From Nostoc sp. TCL26-01 (GTDB taxonomy: Bacteria > Cyanobacteriota > Cyanobacteriia > Cyanobacteriales > Nostocaceae): a stretch of DNA of 64,000 nucleotides. Below are positions 7,790 to 17,952 of the stretch, one piece after another. The number at the start of each line of letters is the position of its first letter. The first letter of the stretch is position 1. The notes under the pieces were generated by a model. It had not been told where the DNA came from. It searched no databases and saw nothing but the letters and a program-made list of their open reading frames with translations. The stretch is taken from the NCBI RefSeq assembly GCF_013393945.1, contig NZ_CP040297.1, positions 2,372,804 through 2,436,803 on the forward strand. Direction: 5' to 3'. A program made the translations under genes and the position numbers.

Positions 7790-10700
7790 ATGCCTAGCAC
7801 TAATACTCTTGGGCAGTTCCGTATTGAAGCATCTCCAAACAATCTTGAATTACGTCAGAGTATAAATAGAATAAGAGCTAATATTAATGTTATTGAAAAT
7901 GGAAAACTTTATGGAAACAAATATGGCAATGGAAGAACTCTAACCCAAATTGTTAGTGAAACTTGGTTAGATAATCCAAAAATTACAAATGAGGCATTAA
8001 TAGCCAAATCTATGCATACAATTGATGATGTTAGAGGAACATTGTCAGAGGCATCCAGAAAAATAATAAAAGAAAATTTTCCAGACTATAAAACAGACCC
8101 ATTACAAATCTTTGGTGCAACGCTTAAGGCTATTTTTATAACTTCAAATCCTGAGCAAATAGATGAAACGATACTCAATTTGCTCGATGCACAGACAGGA
8201 TATGGACTAACTGGCCCAGGCGATTCTGCACCTAGTTTTCTTGTGCGCTATACGATAGACGATCCGAGAGGAGTGGGTACTTCCATACATGATAATTCTA
8301 GTATTGATGACCAAATAAATCTCAATCGTCAAGACGAGTTTGGTGCTGAGTTTGTTGATAGAAATAGTGAAAATAAAGCATTGTGGGGTTCTTACGGCGA
8401 TATACCATCAGCTTTAGCTATGTTTGCTAGAGCAACTTTAGATATCATTGAAACAGCCCCAGCCTACCCTATTACTACTATGGGTATGATTGGCTCGTTC
8501 ACTGGTAGTGAAATTGCATCTTATCTTGTTGATGATACATTTGCAAGTCAATTATTAGGAAAATCTATTGGTTCTACTGTTACTGGATGGGTAGGAGATG
8601 CTGTTAGTGAGTTTTTTTTAGATCCTAACTCACAAGTAGCTCATTCTATAACAGTTCTGTCTTTACCTAATCGCTTTGTTGGAAATCTTGTTTCTAACGC
8701 AGTATCTTTAGGTGCTGGAGAATTAGCTGAAAACGTCATTGACGCATTAGATATAGACAATACTTTAGCTGTAATTGGAGTCAATACACTTACTCAAGCA
8801 ATTGTTGATTATGCTTTCACTTCAATAGCTGTAGAATTCTTTCCTCAGTTTGCTTTAAATTATCTTCAGATATCAAGTGTTGCAGAAATTACAGGCTTAA
8901 GTCTAGTTAATTCTTATGCTGGTCGTCTAAATTCTTATATTTACTCTTATGCTGGCTCTGAATTATACAAAGCTTTTGCTCGGTGGAATATTATCGGTGA
9001 AGGTCAAGTAAATCAAGGTTCAGCTATAGGCGGTTCATTAGGTGCTGCAATTATTCCAGCTATTGCTAAATTGCTTAGTTTTTCCTATTTAACAGGGCCA
9101 CTAGGAATTTTTGTGGGAACAGTGATTGGTAGCCTTATCGGTGGATTCTTTGGGGATGAAGATTTTCCTCGTGCTGCGTATGTTGTTAACATTGTTGATG
9201 GAGAATTCATTGCTAAATTTGCATACGAGTTAGATGAGGGAAATACAGAAATTGCTCGTCAAATGGGTGAAGCGGCTAAAGATATTCTCAATTTCTTTGC
9301 ACAAGCCACTGGTGGTCAATTGCTGTCTGTTGAGAATGTTTATTATGGTCATTACAAAGAACAATTAGTTTATCAACTACAAGATGATGCTCCTGGCGGA
9401 AGTAGTTATCGCAGAAGAGTAGGTTTTAATAATGCTCAAGCAGCTATTGAAGCAGGTGTAGTTTATCAAATCACTAAAACACAGATTGAAGGAGGCGATC
9501 GCTACATCAAACGCCTCTTTAATAATTACACCAATTCTAGAAGTAATCTCGAAGATTTTAACGAGCTTTTACAAATTGCTAAAGAATATGGTACTTATCA
9601 AGATAACCCTGTTTTATATCAGGAATATGTCAATAAACTTGCAGCAACATCAATTCAAGATGCAGATAAAAGAATTGTAGATTTGCAGTCCCATCCTTGG
9701 GATGGTTTTGTTCCCTCAGAACTCAATGATGATCTGATCAAAAAAGTTGCAACGAATCTTTTACCAACAACCATTACCCTTACCATCGAAGGCAATGATT
9801 TGATTGTCAATGGTGAAAGAATTTACGGTTGGGTAAAAACACAACCAGAAAATAAAATTCAGTTTCTCCGGTTTACTGATGGCAGCCTTTACACAATTAA
9901 TGTAGATAAAGATAATAAAGTTACCCTAAATCTATACACGAAAGACCCCACCATCAGAGATTTTGGTTTAGATGTTTTACCTTCTCAAGTACGTTTGTCT
10001 CTCAGTGGCAATAATTTAAGTATTAATGGACAGATAATTGCTAACTGGTTGACAAATACAAAGAATCGTTTAGAAATCTTACGCTTTGCTGATGGAAGTC
10101 GTTTTAAAATCGTTGTGGAGAATAGCACAGTTAAGTTAGAAAATGAACTGGTCGCTAACTTTAAAATCGTCTTGGCTAAGGGGATAGAATTTAGCCTTAG
10201 CACACCACAATCTTCAGATAATTATAAAGGTAATAATGTCACTAAAATTATCTCTGGTAGTGGGGGTGTGCTTCAAGGGAATGATAATAGTGATGACGTT
10301 TTAATTTCTTCTTCAGCCGCAGAAACCCTTCAAGGTGGTAAGGGTGATGATGTTTACCGCTATAGTCTAGGAAATGGTAAAGATACGATTGAGGATATCG
10401 GGGGAGTAGATGTTATTGAATTTGACAGTAACATTCAACTGTCCAATTTACAGCTACAACAAAGTGGCAGTAATTTAATTATTAATATCATCAATCCGAG
10501 TAATCCCACTGCACCGATAACGAATCAATTAACTATCAAGAACTTTGCAACTAATAAAATTGAATTTATTCGCTTGGGGAATAACCAAGAATACTTTTTA
10601 GACAATTTTAGCGGGCAATGGCAATTAAAACCTGCTAATAGTGTTCAAACTGCGACTAGCAGCAATACCACTCTTCAAGGAACTATCGGTGCTGATGTTC

Positions 10701-13700
10701 TGCGAGGTTTAGGAGAGAATGACACCCTTGCAGGTGGTGCGGGAAATGATACTTATTTATATTCTTTTGGTGATGGTTTAAATACAACCATTTATGATAC
10801 AGGAGATTACGAAGGTAAAGTTAGAGATGGTGGCATAGATACTCTTGTTTTAGGAACAAACACCATTCACAGCTTAAAGCTACAAAATAAGGATTTAATT
10901 GTTACTATTTCTTATGTTCTGCCATCATTTAATTCAAATGCTGCTACTAACGAGGCTCAACCTGTCACAATCACGATAAAAAATTGGGTTGATGAGAACA
11001 GCCGAATTGAATTTATCCGCTTGGCTAATGGCAAGGATTTTTATCCTACCTTAGCGGCTGATGGTTCAATTTCTTTACAACCAGTGTTAACTCAAGGAGA
11101 ATCAACCATAGATGTTCAGCTAGATGTACCTGATAGTTACGCGCTGAGTTCCTACAAATTAGCAGTTGTGGACTTGTTTGGAAATGGACTTCAGTTAATT
11201 TCGGCTCAAGATTCCTTCGCTATGTCAGATTTAGATAATGATGGTTATCTAGAACAGACAGGATGGGTATCTCCTGCTGATGGAATATTAGTGATAGACA
11301 GAAATAATGATGGTCGAATTACTGACCTAAATGAGTTTATTTCCTTAACTAGTCAAACTAATGTTACTTCTATCAGTAGTTTAAATAGTAATGGCGATCG
11401 CTTACTGAATTCTCAAGACACTAACTTTGAAAAAATCCGAATTTGGATTGATGCCAATGGTAATCATAAAGTAGAACTAGGTGAATTAGCAGCCCTACAT
11501 CGCTACGGTATCGAAGATATTTCCCTAGCAAGTCAACAGAAAAACTTTGAAGTAGCCGGAAATCTGATCACTGCTTCCACTTATTTTACTCAACTAGGCT
11601 ATGAATTTAGAAAACGCTCCCAAATTTTTGATGTTGCTTTTGCTTATAATCCCAATGGCGTTAAATTAGAAACGCTACCCGGAGGTATTAACAAATTTAA
11701 CTTTGAAAATAAACCCGACATTATCATTGCTGACGATACGGCGGGTAATCTGAATTTAACAATTGATCCCACTATTACCTACGCTGTCACCGGAGGTAAA
11801 GGAAACGATATCCTGACCATTTTAGCTAGTAGCACAACAGGGGGAATTCTCAATGGAGGTGCAGGAGATGATACCCTCACTGGTGCAGGTGGTAGCGATA
11901 TTATTAACGGTGGTATAGGGAAGGATGTCATTAAAGCTGGTGCTGGAGACGATACTATTACTGTCGATAAAGATGATATTTTCACAAGTTTAGATGGAGG
12001 AGAAGGTTTTGATATAGTCACCATTGACTTAGATTCTCGCTTACATCTGATTCTCAAAGATAGTAATAACATCGAAGCTATTATTGGGACTAAAATTAGC
12101 AATCAAATTACTTACATTGGAGTTAAAGCAATTCTCATTTCTGGAGATTTTGGTAATGACATTCTCACAGGAGGAGAAGGAGACGACCAAATCGAAGGAG
12201 GAGAAGGTAAAGATAAATTATATGGTAATAAAGGCAATGATTTATTACTTGGTGGATTAGATGATGACAGCCTTTACGGAGAACAAGGTGACGACCAATT
12301 ATATGGACAAGAGGGAGATGATTTTCTCGACGGTGGAGATGGTAACGATATCTTAGATGGTGGGATAGGAAATGATTCCCTCAAAGGAGGTTCTGGTCAA
12401 AATACTTATGTTTTTGGTCGTGGCTATGGAATTGATACTATTACTCAGAATAATCTAGGTCAAGATATTATCAGTTTTAAAGCAGGTATTAGTCCATCTG
12501 ACATCACTTTCTGGCGCAGATCAAACAATGATGCAGAAAAAAATAATCTTTACCTAGCAATTAAAAATACTCATGACCGTCTCATCATTACAGATCAGTT
12601 AGTCAATAACGCTTACGGTATAGACCAATTTACATTTGCTGATGGGACAATTTGGACAAGAGAAAATATTCAAGCTTGGTTACTACAATCCACCCCTGGC
12701 GACGATTACTTATTGGGATATCAAAGTAATGATACCCTTGACGGTGGTGCAGGAAACGACTTATTGAACGGTGGTGCTGGCAACAATACTTATGTTTTTG
12801 GTCGTGGTTACGGAATTGATACTATTGCTGAGAATTCCAACACTGGTACAGAAACTCTCAGTTTTAAATCAGGTATTAATCCATCTGATATTACTTTCTG
12901 GCGAAAACCAAATAGTAGTTCAGAAAAAGATAATCTCTATTTAGCAATCAAAAATACCCATGACCAAATTGTCATTGAAGATCAGTTTAGAAGTGCTGCT
13001 TATGGCATAGACCAGTTTGTATTTGCCAACGGGACAATCTGGACAAGAGAAAATATTCAAACTTGGTTAATGCAATCTACCACTGGCGACGATTACTTAT
13101 TGGGATATCAAAGCAATGATACCCTTGATGGTGGTGCAGGAAACGATCTATTGAACGGTAGTTCTGGCAACAATACTTATGTCTTTGGTCGTGGTTATGG
13201 AGTTGATACTATTGTTGAAAACTATAACACTGGTACAGATACTCTCAGTTTCAAAACGGGTATTAATCCATCTGATATCACTTTCTGGAGAGAATCAAAT
13301 AGTAGTTCAGAAAAAGATAATCTCTACTTAGGAATTAAAAATACCCACGACCAAATTATTATTGAAGGTCAGTTTAAAAATAGCCCTTATGGCATAGACC
13401 AGTTTGTATTTGCTAATGGGACAATCTGGACAAGAGAAAATATTCAAACTTGGTTACTGCAATCCACCACTGGCGACGATTACTTATTGGGATATCAAAG
13501 TAATGATACCCTTGATGGCGGTGCAGGAAACGACTTATTGAATGGTGGTGCTGGCAACAATACTTATATATTTGGTCGAGGCTACGCAGTTGATACTGTT
13601 GTTGAAAACTATAACACTGGTACTGATATCGTTAGTTTCAAAGCAGGTATTAGTAAATCAGATATTATTTTCTGGCGAAAAACGAATAGTAGTACAGAAA

Positions 13701-16700
13701 AAGATCATCTCTACTTAGCAATCAAAAATACTAACGATCGCCTCATCATTGAAGATCAGTTTAGAAGCACCCCCTATGGTATAGATCAGTTTACATTTGC
13801 CGATGGAACAAGCATAACTCGGTCAGCTATCAACTCCATGTCTTTGCCAAGCAATCTCCCCGAAGATAACTTATTAACTGGAGATGCAAATGCCAATACT
13901 TTGGAAAATGCCACAGGCAATGATACCTTAGCCGGAGGTATAGGGAATGATATATATATTTTCAAGCAAGGTTATGGTCAAGATACCATTCAAGAAGACT
14001 ACTCTGGCTTGAATAGCTACTATGACACCGTGAAATTTGGTGCAGGTTTAACTACCAACACAATGGAAATTGTTCGACAAGGTAATGACCTGATTTTCAA
14101 AGTCAAAGGTAGTAGCGATCGCCTGACAATAAAAAATCAATTTGATTATCCCTTTGAAGCAATTTCCATCGAAGAATTCCAATTTGATAATGGTGCAACT
14201 GTTTGGACGAAAGCAAATATCAAGCAATATTTATTAAAGTCTACAAATGGAAATGACTATATACTTGGTTATTCTTCAGGAACAAATGATACAGCTTTAA
14301 GTGGTGGTTCTGGTGAAATATTAGACGGTGGTTTGGGGAATGATATATTAGCAGGTGGAACAGGAAATGACACCTATATCTTTAAGCTAGGTTATGGTCA
14401 AGATACCATTCAAGAAAGTGAATATGTATGGCACACCAACTATGACACAGTGAAGTTTGGTGCAGGATTAACTACCAGCACAATGGAAATTGTTCGACAA
14501 GGGAAAGACCTGATTTTCAAAGTCAAAGGTAGTAGCGATCGCCTGACAATAAAAAATCATTTTGAGTATTACAAAGAATCACTAGCAGTAGAAGAGTTTC
14601 AGTTTGATAACGGTGCAATCATCTGGACTAATCAAGATATTAAACAATATTTATTAAAATCTACAAATGGAGATGATTATCTACTAGGTTATTCTGCTAG
14701 TGCCAATGAAGCAGCGACTAGTGGTGGTTCTCCAGAAACTTTAGATGGTGGCTTAGGTAATGATACTTTAGCAGGTGGAACAGGAAATGACACCTACATC
14801 TTTAAGCTAGGTTATGGTCAAGATACCATTCAAGAAAGTGAATATGTATGGCACACCAACTATGACACAGTGAAGTTTGGTGCAGGATTAACTACCAGCA
14901 CAATGGAAATTGTTCGACAAGGGAACGACCTAGTTTTTAAAGTCAAAGGTAGTAGCGATCGCCTGACAATAAAAAATCATTTTGAGTATTACAAGGAATC
15001 ACTAGCAGTAGAAGAGTTTCAGTTTGATAACGGTGCAATCATCTGGACTAATCAAGATATTAAACAATATTTATTAAAGCCTACAAATGGAGATGATTAT
15101 CTACTAGGTTATTCTGCTAGTGCCAATGAAGCAGCGACTAGTGGTGGTTCTTCAGAAACTTTAGATGGCGGCTTAGGTAATGATACTTTAGCAGGTGGAA
15201 CAGGAAATGACACCTACATCTTTAAGCTAGGCTATGGTCAAGATACCATTCAAGAAAGTGAATATGTATGGCACACCAACTATGACACAGTAAAGTTTGG
15301 TGCAGGGTTAACACCTAACACAATGGAAATATTACGTGTTGGAAATGACCTGATTTTCAAAGTCAAAGGTAGTAGCGATCGCCTGACAATAAAAAATCAG
15401 TTTGATTATTACCAAGAATCCCTTTCAGTAGAAGAATTCCAGTTTGATAACGGCGTAACTATTTGGACAAAAGAAGATATCAAACAATACCTATTACAGT
15501 CAACAGACGGAGATGACTATATAGTTGGTTATTCTGAAGGAATTAACAATGAAACATTAGATGGTGGTTTAGGCGATGATACCTTAGTAGGAGGTACAGG
15601 AAATGATACTTACATTTTTAAACACGATTATGGTCAAGATATTATTCAAGAAGGTTACTATGCCTTGAATAGTTACTATGACACAGTGAAGTTTGGTAGG
15701 GGATTAACTCCACAAACAATGGAAATTGTTCGACAAGGTAATGACTTGATTTTTAAGGTCAAAGACAACATTGATCAACTCACGATCAAAAATCAGTTTG
15801 ATTATCCTTACGAAGTCCTTTCTGTGGAAGAATTTCAATTTGATAATGGTGCAATTATTTGGACAAAAGCAGACATTAAAAATTATCTTGCTAGTACCCT
15901 TAATAATGCACCTATTGTCACAAACGCAATTATAGATCAAACAACTGGCTCTAATAGTCCCTTCAACTTCACCATTTCCGTAAATACTTTCTCTGACCCA
16001 AATATAGGTGATAGCCTCAGTTATACAGCAAGCAAAGCAGACGGCACTTCTCTACCTAGTTGGTTGAAATTTAATTCCATCACCCGCACCTTTACAGGCA
16101 CTCCCAGCGTAGCTGATGTAAGCACACTCAACATCAAAGTCACAGCAAGAGATCAAAAAGGCGCAACTGTCAGTGATACATTTGCTATCAACATTCGCAA
16201 CCTCACTGGTACTGCTGGCAACGATAGCATCACTGGCACATCCAATGATGATGTAATTCAAGGCTTAGGTGGCAATGATACCATGTTTGGTTTAGCCGGA
16301 AATGACACCCTTGATGGCGGCACAGGTCAAGATACCATGACAGGAGGGTTAGACAATGACACTTACATTGTCGATAACAGTGCAGATAAAGTAGTCGAAA
16401 ACATTAACGAAGGAACGGATACTGTTCGCGCATCCATCAGCTACACTTTGGGCGAAAATGTCGAAAATCTGATTTTCACTGGCACTAGTAGCCTTGCAGG
16501 CACAGGTAACGCACTCAAAAACCTAATTACTGGTAATAGTGGCAGTAACATTCTTAATGGTAAAGCTGGTGATGACATCATCAATGGAGATAGTGGTGAC
16601 GATAACCTCAAAGGAGAATTAGGCAATGATACCCTTAATGGCGGTGCTGGTAACGACATACTAGATGGTGGCGCTGGCGACGATGTGATGATTGGTGGTG

Positions 16701-17662
16701 CTGGTAATGACACCTACTATATCGATAGCAGTAACGACCAAATTATAGAGGTAGTCAATGAAGGAACAGATATAGTCAATTCTGCTATCAGTTGGACACT
16801 AGGCTACAACTTAGAAAACCTCATTCTCACAGGTAGCAATGCCATCAATGGTACTGGCAATGGGTTGAAAAATAGTATTACTGGTAACACTGCTAATAAC
16901 ACCTTGTTGGGTGGTGATAATGATGACATTCTCAAAGGAGATGCAGGTAATGATACCCTCAACGGCGGTATTGGGAATGATAGTTTAGATGGCGGTGCTG
17001 GTAATGATGTAATGATTGGTGGTGCTGGTAATGACACCTACTACGTCGATAGCAGTAGCGACCAAATTACAGAACTAGTCAATGAAGGAACTGATACAGT
17101 TAGTTCTGTGATCAGTTGGACGCTAGGTAACAACTTAGAGAATCTTATCCTCACAGGTAGCAATCTTATCAATGGTACTGGAAATGCACTGATTAATAAT
17201 ATCACTGGTAACAGCGCTAATAATAACCTGTCTGGTGGTGATAATAATGACATCCTCACCAGTGGTGATGGCAATGATACTCTCAATGGCGGGAATGGAA
17301 ATGACACCCTGATTGGTGGCACGGGTAACGATATACTTGTTGGTGGTGCTGGCAGCGACAAGCTCACTGGTGGCACTGGCAATGATAAATTTGTCTACAA
17401 TAGTTTGAGTGAAGGCGTTGATACCATTACGGACTTTAGCAGTACAGATGATGTCCTGGTTGTACAAGCTTTGTTAGCTAGCTTGAACTACACAGGCACA
17501 AGTCCAATTACTAATGGTTATATCCGAGGTATTCAATCCGGTTTAAATACTCTCATCCAAGTTGATACTGATGGTGTTGCGGGAAATGCAAGTTTCAGCA
17601 CCTTAGTCACACTTAGCAACTTTACTGCTACTAATTTCAGTCAGAATAATTTGATTTTCTAG
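7790..17662 (+). CDS. Giant RTX (hemolysin-type calcium-binding) protein, 3290 residues
   Basis: A secreted-type giant. Residues about 215-460 are hydrophobic, Gly/Ala-rich helices ending in GPLGIFVGTVIGSLIGGFFG. Two tandem beta modules (xGNDLIVNGERIYGW and SGNNLSINGQIIANW) follow at about 665-790. RTX blocks (GGxGxDxx) lie at about 823-880, 961-998, 1335-1391 and 1451-1536. An EF-hand-like Asp-rich block (DNDGYLEQTGW, DRNNDGRIT, DANGNHKVELGEL) lies at 1147-1240. Then come four ~129-residue and five ~140-residue repeats, each pairing an HCBP-related module (FANGTIWTRENI) with RTX turns. A putative Ig-like domain is at about 2703-2800, and three VENLIFTG-type repeats close the chain, ending in FSQNNLIF, a plausible type I secretion signal. 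No HlyB/D or HlyC homologue is in the window. Function (toxin, surface layer or adhesin) is unknown. ATG is preceded by AAGGA. Confidence 0.88.
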   Translation: MPSTNTLGQFRIEASPNNLELRQSINRIRANINVIENGKLYGNKYGNGRTLTQIVSETWLDNPKITNEALIAKSMHTIDDVRGTLSEASRKIIKENFPDYKTDPLQIFGATLKAIFITSNPEQIDETILNLLDAQTGYGLTGPGDSAPSFLVRYTIDDPRGVGTSIHDNSSIDDQINLNRQDEFGAEFVDRNSENKALWGSYGDIPSALAMFARATLDIIETAPAYPITTMGMIGSFTGSEIASYLVDDTFASQLLGKSIGSTVTGWVGDAVSEFFLDPNSQVAHSITVLSLPNRFVGNLVSNAVSLGAGELAENVIDALDIDNTLAVIGVNTLTQAIVDYAFTSIAVEFFPQFALNYLQISSVAEITGLSLVNSYAGRLNSYIYSYAGSELYKAFARWNIIGEGQVNQGSAIGGSLGAAIIPAIAKLLSFSYLTGPLGIFVGTVIGSLIGGFFGDEDFPRAAYVVNIVDGEFIAKFAYELDEGNTEIARQMGEAAKDILNFFAQATGGQLLSVENVYYGHYKEQLVYQLQDDAPGGSSYRRRVGFNNAQAAIEAGVVYQITKTQIEGGDRYIKRLFNNYTNSRSNLEDFNELLQIAKEYGTYQDNPVLYQEYVNKLAATSIQDADKRIVDLQSHPWDGFVPSELNDDLIKKVATNLLPTTITLTIEGNDLIVNGERIYGWVKTQPENKIQFLRFTDGSLYTINVDKDNKVTLNLYTKDPTIRDFGLDVLPSQVRLSLSGNNLSINGQIIANWLTNTKNRLEILRFADGSRFKIVVENSTVKLENELVANFKIVLAKGIEFSLSTPQSSDNYKGNNVTKIISGSGGVLQGNDNSDDVLISSSAAETLQGGKGDDVYRYSLGNGKDTIEDIGGVDVIEFDSNIQLSNLQLQQSGSNLIINIINPSNPTAPITNQLTIKNFATNKIEFIRLGNNQEYFLDNFSGQWQLKPANSVQTATSSNTTLQGTIGADVLRGLGENDTLAGGAGNDTYLYSFGDGLNTTIYDTGDYEGKVRDGGIDTLVLGTNTIHSLKLQNKDLIVTISYVLPSFNSNAATNEAQPVTITIKNWVDENSRIEFIRLANGKDFYPTLAADGSISLQPVLTQGESTIDVQLDVPDSYALSSYKLAVVDLFGNGLQLISAQDSFAMSDLDNDGYLEQTGWVSPADGILVIDRNNDGRITDLNEFISLTSQTNVTSISSLNSNGDRLLNSQDTNFEKIRIWIDANGNHKVELGELAALHRYGIEDISLASQQKNFEVAGNLITASTYFTQLGYEFRKRSQIFDVAFAYNPNGVKLETLPGGINKFNFENKPDIIIADDTAGNLNLTIDPTITYAVTGGKGNDILTILASSTTGGILNGGAGDDTLTGAGGSDIINGGIGKDVIKAGAGDDTITVDKDDIFTSLDGGEGFDIVTIDLDSRLHLILKDSNNIEAIIGTKISNQITYIGVKAILISGDFGNDILTGGEGDDQIEGGEGKDKLYGNKGNDLLLGGLDDDSLYGEQGDDQLYGQEGDDFLDGGDGNDILDGGIGNDSLKGGSGQNTYVFGRGYGIDTITQNNLGQDIISFKAGISPSDITFWRRSNNDAEKNNLYLAIKNTHDRLIITDQLVNNAYGIDQFTFADGTIWTRENIQAWLLQSTPGDDYLLGYQSNDTLDGGAGNDLLNGGAGNNTYVFGRGYGIDTIAENSNTGTETLSFKSGINPSDITFWRKPNSSSEKDNLYLAIKNTHDQIVIEDQFRSAAYGIDQFVFANGTIWTRENIQTWLMQSTTGDDYLLGYQSNDTLDGGAGNDLLNGSSGNNTYVFGRGYGVDTIVENYNTGTDTLSFKTGINPSDITFWRESNSSSEKDNLYLGIKNTHDQIIIEGQFKNSPYGIDQFVFANGTIWTRENIQTWLLQSTTGDDYLLGYQSNDTLDGGAGNDLLNGGAGNNTYIFGRGYAVDTVVENYNTGTDIVSFKAGISKSDIIFWRKTNSSTEKDHLYLAIKNTNDRLIIEDQFRSTPYGIDQFTFADGTSITRSAINSMSLPSNLPEDNLLTGDANANTLENATGNDTLAGGIGNDIYIFKQGYGQDTIQEDYSGLNSYYDTVKFGAGLTTNTMEIVRQGNDLIFKVKGSSDRLTIKNQFDYPFEAISIEEFQFDNGATVWTKANIKQYLLKSTNGNDYILGYSSGTNDTALSGGSGEILDGGLGNDILAGGTGNDTYIFKLGYGQDTIQESEYVWHTNYDTVKFGAGLTTSTMEIVRQGKDLIFKVKGSSDRLTIKNHFEYYKESLAVEEFQFDNGAIIWTNQDIKQYLLKSTNGDDYLLGYSASANEAATSGGSPETLDGGLGNDTLAGGTGNDTYIFKLGYGQDTIQESEYVWHTNYDTVKFGAGLTTSTMEIVRQGNDLVFKVKGSSDRLTIKNHFEYYKESLAVEEFQFDNGAIIWTNQDIKQYLLKPTNGDDYLLGYSASANEAATSGGSSETLDGGLGNDTLAGGTGNDTYIFKLGYGQDTIQESEYVWHTNYDTVKFGAGLTPNTMEILRVGNDLIFKVKGSSDRLTIKNQFDYYQESLSVEEFQFDNGVTIWTKEDIKQYLLQSTDGDDYIVGYSEGINNETLDGGLGDDTLVGGTGNDTYIFKHDYGQDIIQEGYYALNSYYDTVKFGRGLTPQTMEIVRQGNDLIFKVKDNIDQLTIKNQFDYPYEVLSVEEFQFDNGAIIWTKADIKNYLASTLNNAPIVTNAIIDQTTGSNSPFNFTISVNTFSDPNIGDSLSYTASKADGTSLPSWLKFNSITRTFTGTPSVADVSTLNIKVTARDQKGATVSDTFAINIRNLTGTAGNDSITGTSNDDVIQGLGGNDTMFGLAGNDTLDGGTGQDTMTGGLDNDTYIVDNSADKVVENINEGTDTVRASISYTLGENVENLIFTGTSSLAGTGNALKNLITGNSGSNILNGKAGDDIINGDSGDDNLKGELGNDTLNGGAGNDILDGGAGDDVMIGGAGNDTYYIDSSNDQIIEVVNEGTDIVNSAISWTLGYNLENLILTGSNAINGTGNGLKNSITGNTANNTLLGGDNDDILKGDAGNDTLNGGIGNDSLDGGAGNDVMIGGAGNDTYYVDSSSDQITELVNEGTDTVSSVISWTLGNNLENLILTGSNLINGTGNALINNITGNSANNNLSGGDNNDILTSGDGNDTLNGGNGNDTLIGGTGNDILVGGAGSDKLTGGTGNDKFVYNSLSEGVDTITDFSSTDDVLVVQALLASLNYTGTSPITNGYIRGIQSGLNTLIQVDTDGVAGNASFSTLVTLSNFTATNFSQNNLIF
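12401..13860 (+). repeat. Four tandem 384-387 bp repeats inside the RTX gene (family A)
   Basis: The unit starting AATACTTATGTTTTTGGTCG recurs at 12401, 12785, 13172 and 13559. Each encodes YxFGRGYxxDT, then FWRxxNS, an IEDQF strand, GIDQFxFANGT and a DTLDGGAGNDLLNGG RTX turn. The spacing differs by whole codons only. Confidence 0.9.
13949..15891 (+). repeat. Five tandem ~420 bp repeats inside the RTX gene (family B)
   Basis: The marker GGTTATGGTCA recurs at exactly 420-base steps (ending 13980, 14400, 14820, 15240), then 396 bases later (tatggtca ends 15636). Units two and three (14376-15215) differ at only a handful of bases, indicating recent duplication or gene conversion. Each encodes GYGQDTIQE, TVKFGAGLT, KVKGSSDRLTIKN, EEFQFDNG and an RTX turn. 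Confidence 0.92.
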
Positions 17663-17664
17663 GT

Positions 17665-17832
17665 CAACGTGAGTTCGATGTACAGGATTTTGACCTCACC
17701 CCCAGCCCCTCTCCGACGCGGAGAGGGGAGTAAAGAGTAGAAATATTAACGAAAAATGAAGGTTTTAAAGCCTCTCCCCTAAAAGGAGAGAGGTTTGGAG
17801 AGGGGTTTTTCAGATCGGTCGAATTCACGTTG
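17665..17832. mobile_element. MITE-like element with 14-base terminal inverted repeats
   Basis: CAACGTGAGTTCGA (17665-17678) is the inverted copy, with one mismatch, of TCGAATTCACGTTG (17819-17832). Inside, CCCCTCTCC/GGAGAGGGG blocks pair repeatedly, so the whole 168 bases can fold into a long hairpin ending near GTTTTT. No open frame of note. It starts two bases after the RTX stop codon and probably also acts as that gene's terminator. Confidence 0.7.
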
Positions 17833-17952
17833 GCTTAGATATAGTGTAAAAGCGATCGCTACAACTTTTCTCTTAACCATAGGCCAAGAAATTAGTCTAT
17901 CCTAAAAGTAGTGAAAGATTAAGAAAGTTTAAAATTTGTTTCCAGTGAACTC

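Noticed and set aside
12401-15891. Regular 420-base periodicity as a possible CRISPR or satellite
   Set aside because: Units are long, in frame and encode clear RTX/HCBP modules; no short repeats with spacers.
16441-17467. Several antisense open frames in the RTX gene (Pro/Ser-rich, SLPAPP repeats)
   Set aside because: They mirror the GGxGxD repeats on the other strand and overlap a well-supported gene.
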